This document shows positions 33,668 through 42,460 of a stretch of 64,000 nt of DNA, in pieces (position 1 is the stretch's first letter; each line of letters begins with the position of its first letter). The stretch covers positions 1,798,001-1,862,000 of the forward strand of contig NZ_JAJEJV010000004.1 in NCBI RefSeq assembly GCF_021390675.1, read 5' to 3'. A program made the position numbers and the translations under genes. A model generated the notes under the pieces. It was given only the letters and a program-made list of their open reading frames with translations. It was not told the origin of the DNA and did no database searches. The stretch is from Dyella sp. 2HG41-7 (GTDB lineage: Bacteria; Pseudomonadota; Gammaproteobacteria; Xanthomonadales; Rhodanobacteraceae).

Positions 33668-35221
33668 TCAGCTGTGCCCCTGGAATGACGCGAGCAATTC
33701 CACGATAGCGTCCAGATTGCGGCTTGGGCTGGGATCGTCCGCATCGCGCACGTAGTTGTTGAGCATGATGGCGAACGCCAGTCGTTCGCCTGCTGCGGTC
33801 GTGACGTAACCGACGAGACAGCGCACATTGGTCATGCTGCCGGTTTTGGCGTGAACGTTGTCCGCGGCGGCCGTATCGCGCATGCGCCATTCAAGCGTGC
33901 CGTCGACACCGGCGGACGGCAAGGCATCGCGCAACTGCGCGCCATACGGTTGATTCGAGAGATAGGTCAGCAGTTGGACCATCGCCGTGGGCGTGGATAA
34001 ATCCTGCCGCGACAAGCCGGCGCCATCTTCGATTTGCGCAGCGCCTGGAGCAACGCCGATCTGATCGAGCAACTCGCTTAGCGCACGGATGCCCCATGCT
34101 TCGCTGCTGAGAAAGCCTGGTGCCGGTTCATTGGTTTGCGTCGCGTTGGCCTGCGCTTTTACGCCAGCAATTTGCAGCAGATTTTGCAGATAGAGATTCT
34201 GCGAACGCTTCAACCCTCGCGTCAAAATTTCCATCACCGGTGGCGAAAGCACTTGCGCAAGTTCGACGGCTTTAGCGAGTTCGACGGTGTTTTGATTGGG
34301 CCAATGCTGCACGCGCAAGCTGCCGCGAACATGTATTCCGTGTCGCGTCAGCGCTTCGCGCAGTTGCATCCCGGCAAACCATGCAGGATCGACGATGGCG
34401 AGCTTGAACGTTTGCGGTTCACTATGCGCGGCGATGCTGCCGAATGCGTACAACGTGGGATCGCCAGGCGCGCGATAAAGATTGATATCGCCTCGCGTAT
34501 TGCTGACGCCGGTAATCAGCGTGTTCGATACATGCGAAATGGCGCCGGATGGATCGAGCATCAGCGACGCGGGACGCCCGGGCGAGTTCGCGGGAGTTAT
34601 GGTGAGACCGACGGTATTTTCCTGCACGCTCAGCGCAGAAGACGGTACGGCGAACCAGTTCTGCAGATCGCGGGCCTCCCAACCGGAGCCGACCGGCGAG
34701 CCGGTGAAGTAGCTATCGTCAGCGATTAGATCCCCTTGCACATCGTGGATGCCGCTGGCCGCCAATTGTTCGGCCAATTGATCGGCCCAATCCATGTTCG
34801 TATCAGGTGTGCCCAGCGTCGGGTCGCCCATGCCGCGCAGGATCAGCGGACCTTCCAGCCGGCCCTGCACGATCGGTCGCGTCGTCAGTAGCTGTGTAGG
34901 AATGCGGTAATCCGTGCCAATGGTGTTGAGCACCAACGCGGCGGTGTACAGCTTGGCAGTCGACGCCGGTTGTAAGAGACGATCGGCATCGTGCGCGTAG
35001 AGCGTGCGGCCCGTATCGAGCGACACCACGGAGATGCCCCAGCTTGCAGAAGCAAATCGAGGCTCTTCGATTTGCGTATCGATAGCCGCGGTAAGTTGCT
35101 GCGGCGTTGCCGTTGCGGAAATGCGGGAGTCGGCCGCGGCGACCGGTGTGGCAACGGCAGTCGCTACCAGCATGCACGCAGTGCATGTTCGCAACAAATA
35201 ACGCGATAAGGCGGGTGTCAT
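33668..35221 (-). CDS. dacB: D-alanyl-D-alanine carboxypeptidase/endopeptidase (PBP4)
   Basis: This 517-residue periplasmic penicillin-binding protein trims or opens peptidoglycan cross-links. The signal peptide ends near AAADS. Active-site motifs of the S13 peptidase family are visible: Ser-x-x-Lys in QPASTAKLYTA, the Ser-x-Asn region SQNLYLQNLLQ, and the KTG box in HAKTGSMTNVRCLVGYV. The large insertion typical of PBP4 separates the first two. The ATG at 35221 is preferred over that at 35242 because it directly precedes the signal. The MATE gene ends 28 bp upstream on the same strand, so co-transcription is possible. Confidence 0.93.
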   Translation of the reverse strand: MTPALSRYLLRTCTACMLVATAVATPVAAADSRISATATPQQLTAAIDTQIEEPRFASASWGISVVSLDTGRTLYAHDADRLLQPASTAKLYTAALVLNTIGTDYRIPTQLLTTRPIVQGRLEGPLILRGMGDPTLGTPDTNMDWADQLAEQLAASGIHDVQGDLIADDSYFTGSPVGSGWEARDLQNWFAVPSSALSVQENTVGLTITPANSPGRPASLMLDPSGAISHVSNTLITGVSNTRGDINLYRAPGDPTLYAFGSIAAHSEPQTFKLAIVDPAWFAGMQLREALTRHGIHVRGSLRVQHWPNQNTVELAKAVELAQVLSPPVMEILTRGLKRSQNLYLQNLLQIAGVKAQANATQTNEPAPGFLSSEAWGIRALSELLDQIGVAPGAAQIEDGAGLSRQDLSTPTAMVQLLTYLSNQPYGAQLRDALPSAGVDGTLEWRMRDTAAADNVHAKTGSMTNVRCLVGYVTTAAGERLAFAIMLNNYVRDADDPSPSRNLDAIVELLASFQGHS

Positions 35222-35248
35222 AGACCTATGAGTAGTTAGCATCGTGGT

Positions 35249-36586
35249 TCAAGCAATCCATGCGTGACGTCGGCGAATGCGCAATCCCAGCCAGGCCAAG
35301 CTTAATCCGCGTATCGCCATAAAGGCGAGGAACGTAAACCACAGTCCGTGGTTGCCAAGGCCGCGCGTCAACCAGGCCAGTAACGCAAAAAAGATGACGG
35401 ACAGAAACATGCCGTTGCGCATTTCTCGTGCGCGCGTTGCGCCGATAAACAAGCCGTCGAGCAAATAACTCCATACCGCGACCACCGGCAAAGCCGTCAA
35501 CCAGGGCAAGTCGCGATAGGCCGTGTCCCGTACCTCGGGCAAGTTGGTTTGCAGATTTACGAAAAGATGACCGGCGCCGCCGAAGAACAAGGCGTAACAC
35601 ACGCTGCCGATCAGCGACCAGCCGCCGGCCACCACCAGCGCGCGCCGCAACGCATGGTGGTCGCGAGCGCCAATGGCGTGGCCACATAGCGCCTCCACCG
35701 CGTTGGCGAGGCCGTCGAGGCCGAAGGCGGTCAGCATCAGACCATTGAGCAGCAAGGCGTTCGCGGCAACCGTGGCATCACCCAGTCGTGCCCCGAGCAG
35801 CGAAAGACTGAAAAACACGCCTTCGAGCGCCAAGGTGCGCAGAAAAATATCGCGATTCACCATCAGCAAAGGACGCCAATGCGGCCACTCGCGCATCGCT
35901 TGCCAATCGACAAAACCGTCGAGATCGCGAACCAGCTGGCGTGCTCGCCACATGCCATACAGCACACCGCACCATTCGCCAGCGACCGATGCCCATGCAA
36001 TACCCGGAACGCCCCAACCAAACACCGGCACAAACAAAAGGTTCAACGCGATGTTTACCACGTTGGTGACCAGCAACAGACCCAGCGTCGTGCGCGCACG
36101 CTGCGCACCGATAAACCAACCTGCCAGCGCGTAATTGAGCAGCGCGGCGGGCAATCCGAAAAGTCGCACGTGCAGATAACCCAATGCGCGCCAGGTCATG
36201 GCCGGCGTCGAATGCATTTGGCCGACCAGCCAAGGCAGCAGCGGCACCATCAACAAACCCACCAGCACGCCGAACACCGTTGCAAGCAGCAGCGCCTGCG
36301 CCTGCACGGTGCGCAAAGCGGAAGCGTCGTTCGCGCCTTTGGCCTGCGCGGCAAAACCGGTCGTGCCCATGCGCAGAAAACCCAGACTCCAAACCGGTAG
36401 CGCGTACACCGCGCTGCCGACCGTCACTGCGCCAAGATCCTGCGTGCTCGGCAGGTGACCGGCCACGGTGCTGTCCACAAGTGCCACCAAGGGCACGGTG
36501 AGATTGGACAGGATCATGGGCGTGGCCAGCGCCCACACTTGCCGATGAGTCGGGCGGTGGCGCCAGGCTTCGATGAACGTCGTCAT
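35249..36586 (-). CDS. MATE-family efflux transporter (DinF-like)
   Basis: This 445-residue inner-membrane protein has 12 hydrophobic segments arranged as two similar halves. It has the MATE start pattern (VWALATPMILSNLTVPLVAL, VDSTVAGHL) and the second-half counterpart (GDATVAANALLLNGLMLTAFG). It belongs with the DinF subgroup of cation-coupled drug or metabolite exporters. The substrate is unknown. The start ATG at 36586 is 125 bp from the divergent slyD. Confidence 0.92.
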   Translation of the reverse strand: MTTFIEAWRHRPTHRQVWALATPMILSNLTVPLVALVDSTVAGHLPSTQDLGAVTVGSAVYALPVWSLGFLRMGTTGFAAQAKGANDASALRTVQAQALLLATVFGVLVGLLMVPLLPWLVGQMHSTPAMTWRALGYLHVRLFGLPAALLNYALAGWFIGAQRARTTLGLLLVTNVVNIALNLLFVPVFGWGVPGIAWASVAGEWCGVLYGMWRARQLVRDLDGFVDWQAMREWPHWRPLLMVNRDIFLRTLALEGVFFSLSLLGARLGDATVAANALLLNGLMLTAFGLDGLANAVEALCGHAIGARDHHALRRALVVAGGWSLIGSVCYALFFGGAGHLFVNLQTNLPEVRDTAYRDLPWLTALPVVAVWSYLLDGLFIGATRAREMRNGMFLSVIFFALLAWLTRGLGNHGLWFTFLAFMAIRGLSLAWLGLRIRRRHAWIA

Positions 36587-36711
36587 GAGGTTTCACGGGG
36601 CAGTTGCCGGCATTCTGGCACGTTTGCGGCGGTGGGCGAGGGCGAGGTGGTACCCTTGCATTCTTTACCGTCGGCGCAGGTCGGCGCTCTTTCACGTTAA
36701 GCGAGACCATC

Positions 36712-37194
36712 ATGCAGATCGCCGAAAATTCAGTTGCCTCCTTTCACTACACGCTCACCGACGACAACGGTCAGGTGATCGACAGTTCCGAAGGTCGTGA
36801 TCCGCTCACCTATCTGCATGGCAGCGGTCAGATCGTGCCGGGCTTGGAGAAGGCCATGACCGGCCGCGTGGCCGGCGATCAGTTCAAAGTGGACGTTGCC
36901 CCCGCCGAAGGTTACGGCGTGCATCATCCGGAGCTGGTGCAAGAGCTGCCCCGCGATGCGTTCCAGGGTGTGGAAGATATTCAGCCCGGCATGCAGTTCC
37001 AGGGCCAGGGTCCGCAGGGCGTGATCCACGTGACCGTCACCAAGGTGGACGGCCAGACCGTGCATATCGACGGCAATCACCCGCTCGCCGGCCAGACGCT
37101 GCATTTCGATATCCAGGTGACCGACGTGCGCGCCGCCAGCGAAGAAGAACTTGCGCACGGACACGTGCATGGCGCCGGTGGTCATCACCACTAA
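36712..37194 (+). CDS. slyD: FKBP-type peptidyl-prolyl isomerase SlyD
   Basis: This 160-residue cytoplasmic protein combines an FKBP domain (VASFHYTLTDDNGQVIDSS, YLHGSGQIVPGLEKAM) with the inserted IF chaperone domain at about 70-130. It ends in a short His-rich tail (HGHVHGAGGHHH) able to bind nickel. SlyD assists folding and in E. coli helps nickel delivery to hydrogenase; here the tail is much shorter than in E. coli. A hairpin terminator follows. Confidence 0.93.
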   Translation: MQIAENSVASFHYTLTDDNGQVIDSSEGRDPLTYLHGSGQIVPGLEKAMTGRVAGDQFKVDVAPAEGYGVHHPELVQELPRDAFQGVEDIQPGMQFQGQGPQGVIHVTVTKVDGQTVHIDGNHPLAGQTLHFDIQVTDVRAASEEELAHGHVHGAGGHHH

Positions 37195-37203
37195 TGCTGA
37201 TCG

Positions 37204-37231
37204 AGCCCGTCGACATCGTCGGCGGGCTTTG
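37204..37231 (+). terminator. Terminator of slyD
   Basis: AGCCCG(T)CGAC and GTCG(G)CGGGCT form a stem with one mismatch around ATC. The T run is short (TTT). Confidence 0.6.
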
Positions 37232-37255
37232 CATCGCAAGTTACTCGATTGGCGC

Positions 37256-38338
37256 TCAGTACCAATCGACGAGCGAGATGCCCGCGCCTAGATACGTGGC
37301 ATTGTGGTTGTAATCCAGAATATTCTCGCCGTAACCCTTGAACAGTTCCATATAGCCGCGAAGATTTCCCACCAGCGGGAAGCTCCAGGTAAAGCGACCG
37401 GCGCCGTGTTGCTGACTGCCGCCGCGTAGCGAGTCGCGCAACATCAGGCCGAATTCCTGACCGTGCCATTCGTGGATGATTTCCACATCGGCGCGGCCGA
37501 TGTAATTGCTGATATCGGGATTATTGTCGTCTTTGGCAGGTTCGGGAATGCGCCACCAAGGGCGAAATAAAATCGTCCAGTTCTCGCGTTCGAAACCGAC
37601 CTGCGCCATCACGCGATTCCAGCTGCGCGAAAGCGGATCGGATTGCCCGTTGGATTGGTGATCCACGCCGATACTCAGCAGCCGGCCATCCCAGCCGAAC
37701 ACGTGATAGTCGGTGTTGAAGACCAGCATCGCTTCGGGCTCGTAGTCGGTCTCGCGGAACGGGCGCGAGTTCTTGGCGTTGTAGACCTGCCAGTACGAAT
37801 CCTGGGTATAGCCCACCCACAGATCGCCGGCATCGCCGAAGACACCTTGCCAGATCTTCGTTTTCAGGCTGATCTCGAATTTGCCTTCCACATCTTGCAT
37901 GCCTTGCGGTGTGTGCACCGCATTGGTGGGGTTTGGACTGTAGGGAAGGTTGTTCTGATTGGTTGTCGCGAATACCGGCATCACGTAGATCGGCTTGTAC
38001 CCGCGAATGTTGAAGGTGCCCAGCTTGCTTTCCGGCGAGAGTTCCCAGCGGCTTTCCAACAATGAAGACGGCGCGTTTTTCGCGCCTGCAGCAGCTGTTG
38101 CTTCTTGATCGTGCTTAAAAACCTTAGACGTAGGCGCTGCGCTTGATTCGGCGTGCTTCTGTGCGACTTCGGTTTGATCGCGTCCGGTTGCGCGGTCGTA
38201 GCAGGTCAAGCGCTGGGCATCGTTATTGATGCCGGCACACGCTTGAATCGTGGCGGGATCGATGTTCTGCGCATAAAGCGGCAATGCTATCAAGCCGGCG
38301 CTCGCGCCGATCAGCAGACTGCGGGGCAGAGGTTTCAT
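37256..38338 (-). CDS. pldA: Outer-membrane phospholipase A
   Basis: The 360-residue product is an OMPLA-type beta-barrel lipase. After a signal peptide (about 1-23), a Cys-containing N-terminal extension precedes the barrel. The catalytic region DHQSNGQSDPLSRSWNRV holds the His and Ser pair (H-x-S-N-G) and the Asn of SRSWNR. Alternating strands and a final aromatic residue (LVDWY) fit an outer-membrane barrel. It hydrolyses phospholipids that reach the outer leaflet. The ATG at 38338 has GAGG upstream; the frame to 38449 adds a non-signal stretch. Confidence 0.92.
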   Translation of the reverse strand: MKPLPRSLLIGASAGLIALPLYAQNIDPATIQACAGINNDAQRLTCYDRATGRDQTEVAQKHAESSAAPTSKVFKHDQEATAAAGAKNAPSSLLESRWELSPESKLGTFNIRGYKPIYVMPVFATTNQNNLPYSPNPTNAVHTPQGMQDVEGKFEISLKTKIWQGVFGDAGDLWVGYTQDSYWQVYNAKNSRPFRETDYEPEAMLVFNTDYHVFGWDGRLLSIGVDHQSNGQSDPLSRSWNRVMAQVGFERENWTILFRPWWRIPEPAKDDNNPDISNYIGRADVEIIHEWHGQEFGLMLRDSLRGGSQQHGAGRFTWSFPLVGNLRGYMELFKGYGENILDYNHNATYLGAGISLVDWY

Positions 38339-38401
38339 GGATGCATCCTCGAACGCCGTGCTCGGCGCTGTTGTGGCAAGTCTAGCGATTTGCGCGAAGG
38401 A

Positions 38402-38433
38402 TAAAAAAACCGGCCATCCTGACGATGGCCGGT
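38402..38433 (-). terminator. Terminator of EF-hand-like gene
   Basis: Read on the minus strand, ACCGGCCATC pairs with GATGGCCGGT around a 5-base loop and is followed by seven T. It lies just after the stop of the gene at 38469-39065 and upstream of pldA. Confidence 0.9.
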
Positions 38434-38468
38434 GTGAGACATCCGTCACCAGACGTCTGACTGATCGC

Positions 38469-39065
38469 TCAATTCAAATTCTTCAGCCAATGCTCGTATT
38501 GAGCTTTGGTAATGCGCGAGCCGTTGGGGCCTGCGACGTACAGAAAATCGTTGGCCAACGGCGGGTAGGCATTCGCCTGGTCTTTGGTGATGAATTTCTT
38601 CCCACCGGAAAGTTGCTCGAACGACGGGGGCGATGCGGTGGACGGACCTTGCCCGACGGTCGAGTTGACCGTGACTTGGCCTTTAGCCGTGTTGTATGTC
38701 GCGCTCTTGCCGCCTTCGGATGACGAGGACATGCTTGATGTGGTTTGTGTCGAAGGCGCTGATTGCATCGACTGCGTCGGCTGTGCAGGCGCTGCGGGCT
38801 GTGCTGGCGCCGCCGGTTGTGCCGGTGCTGTGGACTGCGCAGGTGTTGCAGGCTGCGCTGGTGTCGCAGTTTGTGCAGGCATGGCCGATTGCGTGGGCAT
38901 GGCAGGCTGCGCCGATGTTGCGGGCTGCGCAGGCGTGGCTTGTTGTGCAGGCGCAGCGGGTTGGGCAGGCGTCATCGGTTGGCTTTGCGTTTGCGCGAAT
39001 CCGGAGCCCGCGACAAACAGGCCGATACCGAGAAGAGAGATAAGAGTAGGTGTGCGATAGATCAT
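38469..39065 (-). CDS. Exported Pro/Ala/Gln-repeat protein with EF-hand-like end
   Basis: The 198-residue product starts with a signal peptide (about 1-24, ending FAQ). A long tract of [10 protein letters not shown](P/S) units follows to about residue 95, then a Ser/Thr-rich stretch. The C-terminal 50 residues ([20 protein letters not shown] and then a second similar half) resemble a pair of EF-hands. Most of the calcium-liganding Asp residues are missing, so calcium binding is doubtful. GGAG is 8 bases before the ATG at 39065. The function is unknown. Confidence 0.78.
   Translation of the reverse strand: MIYRTPTLISLLGIGLFVAGSGFAQTQSQPMTPAQPAAPAQQATPAQPATSAQPAMPTQSAMPAQTATPAQPATPAQSTAPAQPAAPAQPAAPAQPTQSMQSAPSTQTTSSMSSSSEGGKSATYNTAKGQVTVNSTVGQGPSTASPPSFEQLSGGKKFITKDQANAYPPLANDFLYVAGPNGSRITKAQYEHWLKNLN
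38745..38985 (-). repeat. Tandem repeat coding for Ala-Gln-Pro units
   Basis: Imperfect 12-24 bp units encode (T/A)PAQPA repeats in the exported EF-hand-like protein. On the plus strand they read as variants of GTGCAGGCG and GGCTGCG. Length variation between strains is likely. Confidence 0.8.
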
Positions 39066-39217
39066 GATGGTCGCTCCATGCAAGTTAGCCTTGGATGCGG
39101 GCCGCGGTCGTACGGCTTGCGTCGTCGCCGACGAACGACCCATCGCGCTTGGCACGCTATCGATCAACCAAGCTTGATTGGCAAGTTAACAACACGCCCA
39201 TAAATACCAGCACAATA

Positions 39218-40522
39218 ATGGCGTATCCATTTTGTGAAGGCGTTGCGGCGTTGAGCAAACTTTCATCCGGCAATAAGGTTGTAACGCTTGCACAAGCACG
39301 TGCGCTCCAGCTGGCCGCACAAGGATTATTGCAAACGCCTAAACGACGCGCGCGCCGCGGCGATTTGCTCACAACGATTCAACGCATGCGCCTGTTGCAG
39401 ATCGACAGCATCCACGTCGTTGCGCGCAGTCCTTACTTGGTGTTGCATGCGCGGCTTGGCGCCTACCCACAAGCATGGTTGGAGGAGGCGCTCGAGCTGG
39501 GGAATATTGCCGAATGCTGGGCGCACGAAGCTTGTTTCGTCGCTGCCACGGATATTGGCATGCATCGCGCGTGGCGTGCGCAGATCGAAAGCCGCCATTG
39601 GGCGGACCGACATGCTGCGCGTGCGCGGGATGCCAATCTCAAAGAAATGGATGCGCTGCTCGAACGCGTGCGAATCTCCGGCCCCGTACGCGCCTCCGAT
39701 TTCGAACGCGCGGATCGCGGCGTTTCAGGATGGTGGGAATGGAAGCCGGAGAAGCGCTGGCTCGAAGCGTGGTTTGCATCCGGCGAACTAATGGTGACGC
39801 GACGCGAACGTTTTCAACGCGTGTACGACCTTGCCGAACGCGTGCTGGCTAAACTCGATCCGCCCTTCGATGCAGCGGCAGCCGCATTGTCTTCCGATGC
39901 GCTTCGACAGCGCTTTATTCTCGACAGCGTGCGTGCGCTCGGTATTGCGCAGTCGCGTTGGATCGCCGATTACTTTCGCTTGAAGCCATCTGTCGACGAT
40001 CGCGAACTTGCGCCTTTGGTCGCCTCCGGAGCGTTGATCAGCGTGCAGGTGGCCGGCTGGGACAGCGTTGCCTACGTGCATCGCGACCATGCCGATCTGC
40101 TCGATAAAGCGCGCGAGGGACGCCTGCGCGCCACGCATACAGCGCTGCTTTCGCCGTTCGATCCAATCGTGTGGGACCGCGCACGCGTGCGCGCGATGTT
40201 CGATTTCGACTACACCATCGAATGCTATGTACCCGCCGCCAAGCGTCGTTACGGCTACTACGTACTGCCGATTCTGCATCGTGGAAAATTGATCGGGCGG
40301 CTTGACGCGAAAGCGCATCGTGCGGAAGGCGTATTCGAAATCAAGGCGCTGTATTTCGAAGAAGGCGTTTCACCCAATGAACGTACCATCGCCGAATTGG
40401 CGCAGGCCGTTGCGGCGACAGCCTCATGGCATGGAACGCCGAAGGTAAAACTTGGGCGATGCAAGCCGGCGCAGGTATCGGCCGCGTTGCGGGCTCACTG
40501 GCGCAGTCTCAGTGCTGCGTGA
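39218..40522 (+). CDS. YcaQ/AlkX-like winged-helix DNA glycosylase
   Basis: This 434-residue protein belongs to the HTH_42 family, whose members AlkZ and YcaQ/AlkX unhook interstrand crosslinks or remove bulky alkylated bases. The catalytic Q-phi-D motif is visible as QID (61-63) in LLQIDSIHVVARSPYLV, which points to the YcaQ (AlkX) branch because AlkZ has QxQ. LSPFDPIVWDRAR (about 347-359) and the C-terminal RLDAKAHR are typical. The ATG at 39218 lacks a clear ribosome binding site, so the start is less sure. It overlaps the convergent lipoprotein gene by 14 bp at the 3' end. Confidence 0.87.
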   Translation: MAYPFCEGVAALSKLSSGNKVVTLAQARALQLAAQGLLQTPKRRARRGDLLTTIQRMRLLQIDSIHVVARSPYLVLHARLGAYPQAWLEEALELGNIAECWAHEACFVAATDIGMHRAWRAQIESRHWADRHAARARDANLKEMDALLERVRISGPVRASDFERADRGVSGWWEWKPEKRWLEAWFASGELMVTRRERFQRVYDLAERVLAKLDPPFDAAAAALSSDALRQRFILDSVRALGIAQSRWIADYFRLKPSVDDRELAPLVASGALISVQVAGWDSVAYVHRDHADLLDKAREGRLRATHTALLSPFDPIVWDRARVRAMFDFDYTIECYVPAAKRRYGYYVLPILHRGKLIGRLDAKAHRAEGVFEIKALYFEEGVSPNERTIAELAQAVAATASWHGTPKVKLGRCKPAQVSAALRAHWRSLSAA

Positions 40523-40880
40523 CAGGTTTAACCGTGTTCTGCGGCGTGCAGGAACGGCCCTGCAACGCATCGTTCAGCTGCCGCGTAAGCCCAGCGCAGC
40601 GATCGGCAAGATACGGACGCACGCTTGGGTCGCTGGCTTCCTGGAGCAGCGTCTCCCGCATGGTTTGGTAGTGGGTTTGCAGCAAGCCGCGGTCGTAAAT
40701 ACCCGCGGCCTCATGGCACGCCAGATAGTTGTTCAGGTACGCATCGCAGCCCGGAATACCCGTTGAAGTCTGGCCTTTTGCCACGGCGGGCGGGAGAGAT
40801 ACGGGCTTTTGCGCCACGTGGCTGCAGGCGGTTAAGAGCGACAGGGCGGTGATAGCGATAACGGCCTTTACGTCAGTCAT
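40509..40880 (-). CDS. Small Cys-containing lipoprotein
   Basis: The 123-residue product has a lipoprotein signal with lipobox LLTAC at about residue 19. The mature part is helical and has four more Cys (GCDAYLNNYLACHEAAG, DRCAG, SCTPQ), suggesting disulfides. I do not recognise the family. The ATG at 40880 gives a clean signal; an ATG at 40913 would add 11 residues. The 3' end overlaps the glycosylase gene by 14 bp. Confidence 0.72.
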   Translation of the reverse strand: MTDVKAVIAITALSLLTACSHVAQKPVSLPPAVAKGQTSTGIPGCDAYLNNYLACHEAAGIYDRGLLQTHYQTMRETLLQEASDPSVRPYLADRCAGLTRQLNDALQGRSCTPQNTVKPVTQH

Positions 40881-41184
40881 TCGAAGGAAACCTGTCGCGT
40901 TATCTAATTTCATAGGAAGCGTTGGCGGGTAACGGAGCCTAAGCATACTGCGTCGGCAAAAAGCCGCTTCCTGAACGCCTATTCGCTTTACGCCAGTATT
41001 TGCAGGTATGATGCGCGCACTGTGTTTGCCGGGGTCACCAGAGTCACGTGACCCGATGCAGCCGATTACGATCTGCCTCATCGCTCACCCCCTAGGGTTT
41101 TCCTTAGCACACCAGTAAGCCGGCCCCGCTTGCGTGCGGAGGTCGAGTCTCTTTTTTTGAAATACCTAGTTTGGAGTGAGTTAC
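40881..41184 (+). promoter_or_regulatory. Promoter and long leader of first cold-shock gene
   Basis: The region between a minus-strand lipoprotein gene and csp copy 1 contains a good -10 box TATGAT at 41007-41012, with a poor -35. This would give a leader of about 165 bases, as in cold-shock mRNAs whose structure responds to temperature. The leader's 3' part (CAGTAAGCCGG ... TGGAGTGAGTT) is shared with the leader of the third copy. Confidence 0.55.
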
Positions 41185-41394
41185 ATGTCTGATCGTCAGA
41201 TCGGTACCGTCAAGTGGTTCAACGATGCCAAAGGTTTCGGCTTCATCAGCCGCGACAATGGCCCGGATGTTTTCGTGCACTTCCGCGCGATCCAGGGCAA
41301 TGGCTTCAAGAGCCTGCAGGAAGGCCAGAAAGTGAGCTTCAAGGTTGTGCAGGGCCAGAAGGGTCTGCAGGCTGACGAAGTGCTGCCGGCCTAA
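41185..41394 (+). CDS. Cold-shock protein, copy 1
   Basis: This 69-residue OB-fold protein carries both RNA-binding motifs, KGFGFI and VFVHF, after the start [15 protein letters not shown]. It is an RNA chaperone of the CspA type. The ATG at 41185 has GGAG 9 bases upstream; the GTG at 41176 in the same frame overlaps that site. It is the first of three tandem csp genes, each with its own terminator. Confidence 0.95.
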   Translation: MSDRQIGTVKWFNDAKGFGFISRDNGPDVFVHFRAIQGNGFKSLQEGQKVSFKVVQGQKGLQADEVLPA

Positions 41395-41423
41395 TTACTG
41401 CCGTAAATCGATTTAATCGATTT

Positions 41424-41454
41424 AAAAAGCCGGGCTTAATGCCCGGCTTTTTTT
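41424..41454 (+). terminator. Terminator of csp copy 1
   Basis: AAAAAGCCGGGC pairs with GCCCGGCTTTTT around TTAAT, and the T run continues. Confidence 0.95.
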
Positions 41455-41680
41455 ATTTCCCGAACGAGGGACGTTGCGTCGAATGTGATATCGCGCGTGA
41501 ATTTCCGATCACATATCGCTTCACCAAAATCACTATGCTTCGTCCACTGCGCCTGCTTGTGCAATTGCGTGTCACAAATGATTTTGTGCGTAACGCTAAC
41601 TGGATATCGGCATGCTCAGTAACTGCCGACTCGGGTGAGTCGATGGTTTCCAAGTCAGCGTTAGAGGGGTGGGGTGCGTC
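41455..41680 (+). promoter_or_regulatory. Leader region of csp copy 2
   Basis: The 226 bp before csp 2 resemble the region before csp 3. Both have GTGAATTT...ATCACAT, TTCAC(C/G)AAA, ACTG(C/T)G(C/T)CTGCTTG, and a late CTCGGGTG(A/G)GTCGA stretch before the start. The likely -10 is TATGCT at about 41533. It is evidence that gene and leader were duplicated together. Confidence 0.55.
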
Positions 41681-41893
41681 ATGGCGGAAGAGCGTGCAAC
41701 AGGCACAGTCAAATGGTTCAACGACGCCAAAGGCTACGGATTTATCAGTAGCGATAAAGGCGGCGATTTGTTTGTGCATTTCAAATCCATCCAAGGCAAC
41801 GGTTTCCGTTCGCTGAAGGAAGGCCAGAAAGTCACCTTTCTGGTGAAGCAAGGTCCAAAAGGCTTGCAGGCGGAAGAAGTGCTTCCAGCCTAA
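41681..41893 (+). CDS. Cold-shock protein, copy 2
   Basis: This 70-residue CspA-type protein has RNA-binding motifs KGYGFI and LFVHF. It is the most diverged of the three (Lys-rich SSDKGGD loop, FLVKQGPKG). The ATG at 41681 gives the normal family start [13 protein letters not shown]; a GTG four codons earlier is possible. The Shine-Dalgarno stretch GAGGGGTGGGG is unusually G-rich compared with the GGAGTGAGTT of copies 1 and 3. Confidence 0.94.
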   Translation: MAEERATGTVKWFNDAKGYGFISSDKGGDLFVHFKSIQGNGFRSLKEGQKVTFLVKQGPKGLQAEEVLPA

Positions 41894-41914
41894 TTCGAGT
41901 ACTTGGATCGATTG

Positions 41915-41943
41915 AAAAAGCCAGGATTAATGCCTGGCTTTTT
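41915..41943 (+). terminator. Terminator of csp copy 2
   Basis: AAGCCAGG pairs with CCTGGCTT around ATTAATG, with TTTT after. Confidence 0.92.
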
Positions 41944-42168
41944 CTATTTCCGATCCCGGATCATTTGATTTTCGAGTGTGAATTTTTCATCACATTTCAA
42001 TTCACGAAAGTCATTATCCTGTGTTTACTGTGTCTGCTTGGTTAGGCGCGCGGTCCGCCCTGCGGCCCCTGTCCGCAACGCTCCCCCCATCTTGGCAAAC
42101 CCAGTAAGCCGTCGGCTCGGGTGGGTCGACTGGTCTCTAGAGACAACGCTTTGCAGATGGAGTGAGTT
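41944..42168 (+). promoter_or_regulatory. Leader region of csp copy 3
   Basis: This 225-bp region is similar in order and sequence to the leader of csp 2, and its end (GGAGTGAGTT before ATG) matches that of csp 1. It also holds a C-rich stretch CGCTCCCCCCATC near 42080. No gene is visible in it. Confidence 0.55.
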
Positions 42169-42381
42169 ATGTCGGATGAACGTGTAACTGGCACAGTCAA
42201 ATGGTTCAACGACGCCAAAGGGTTCGGTTTCATCAGTCGCACCGACGGCCCTGACGTGTTCGTGCACTTCCGCGCAATCACGGGGCAGGGTTTCAAGAGC
42301 CTCAAGGAAGGCGACAAGGTCACCTTCAAGGTCGTACAAGGCCAGAAAGGATTGCAGGCGGACGAAGTCGCCAAGGCTTGA
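42169..42381 (+). CDS. Cold-shock protein, copy 3
   Basis: This 70-residue CspA-type protein ([20 protein letters not shown]) has the motifs KGFGFI and VFVHF. It is closer to copy 1 than to copy 2 over most of its length. GGAG lies 8 bases before the ATG. Confidence 0.95.
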   Translation: MSDERVTGTVKWFNDAKGFGFISRTDGPDVFVHFRAITGQGFKSLKEGDKVTFKVVQGQKGLQADEVAKA

Positions 42382-42403
42382 TGCTGCAAATATATCGAAT
42401 GAC

Positions 42404-42433
42404 AAAAAGGCCGGCGTAAGCCGGCCTTTTTGT
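42404..42433 (+). terminator. Terminator of csp copy 3
   Basis: AAAAAGGCCGGC pairs with GCCGGCCTTTTT around GTAA. Confidence 0.95.
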
Positions 42434-42460
42434 TTTTGCGCGATTCGATAAGCTCTGTCG

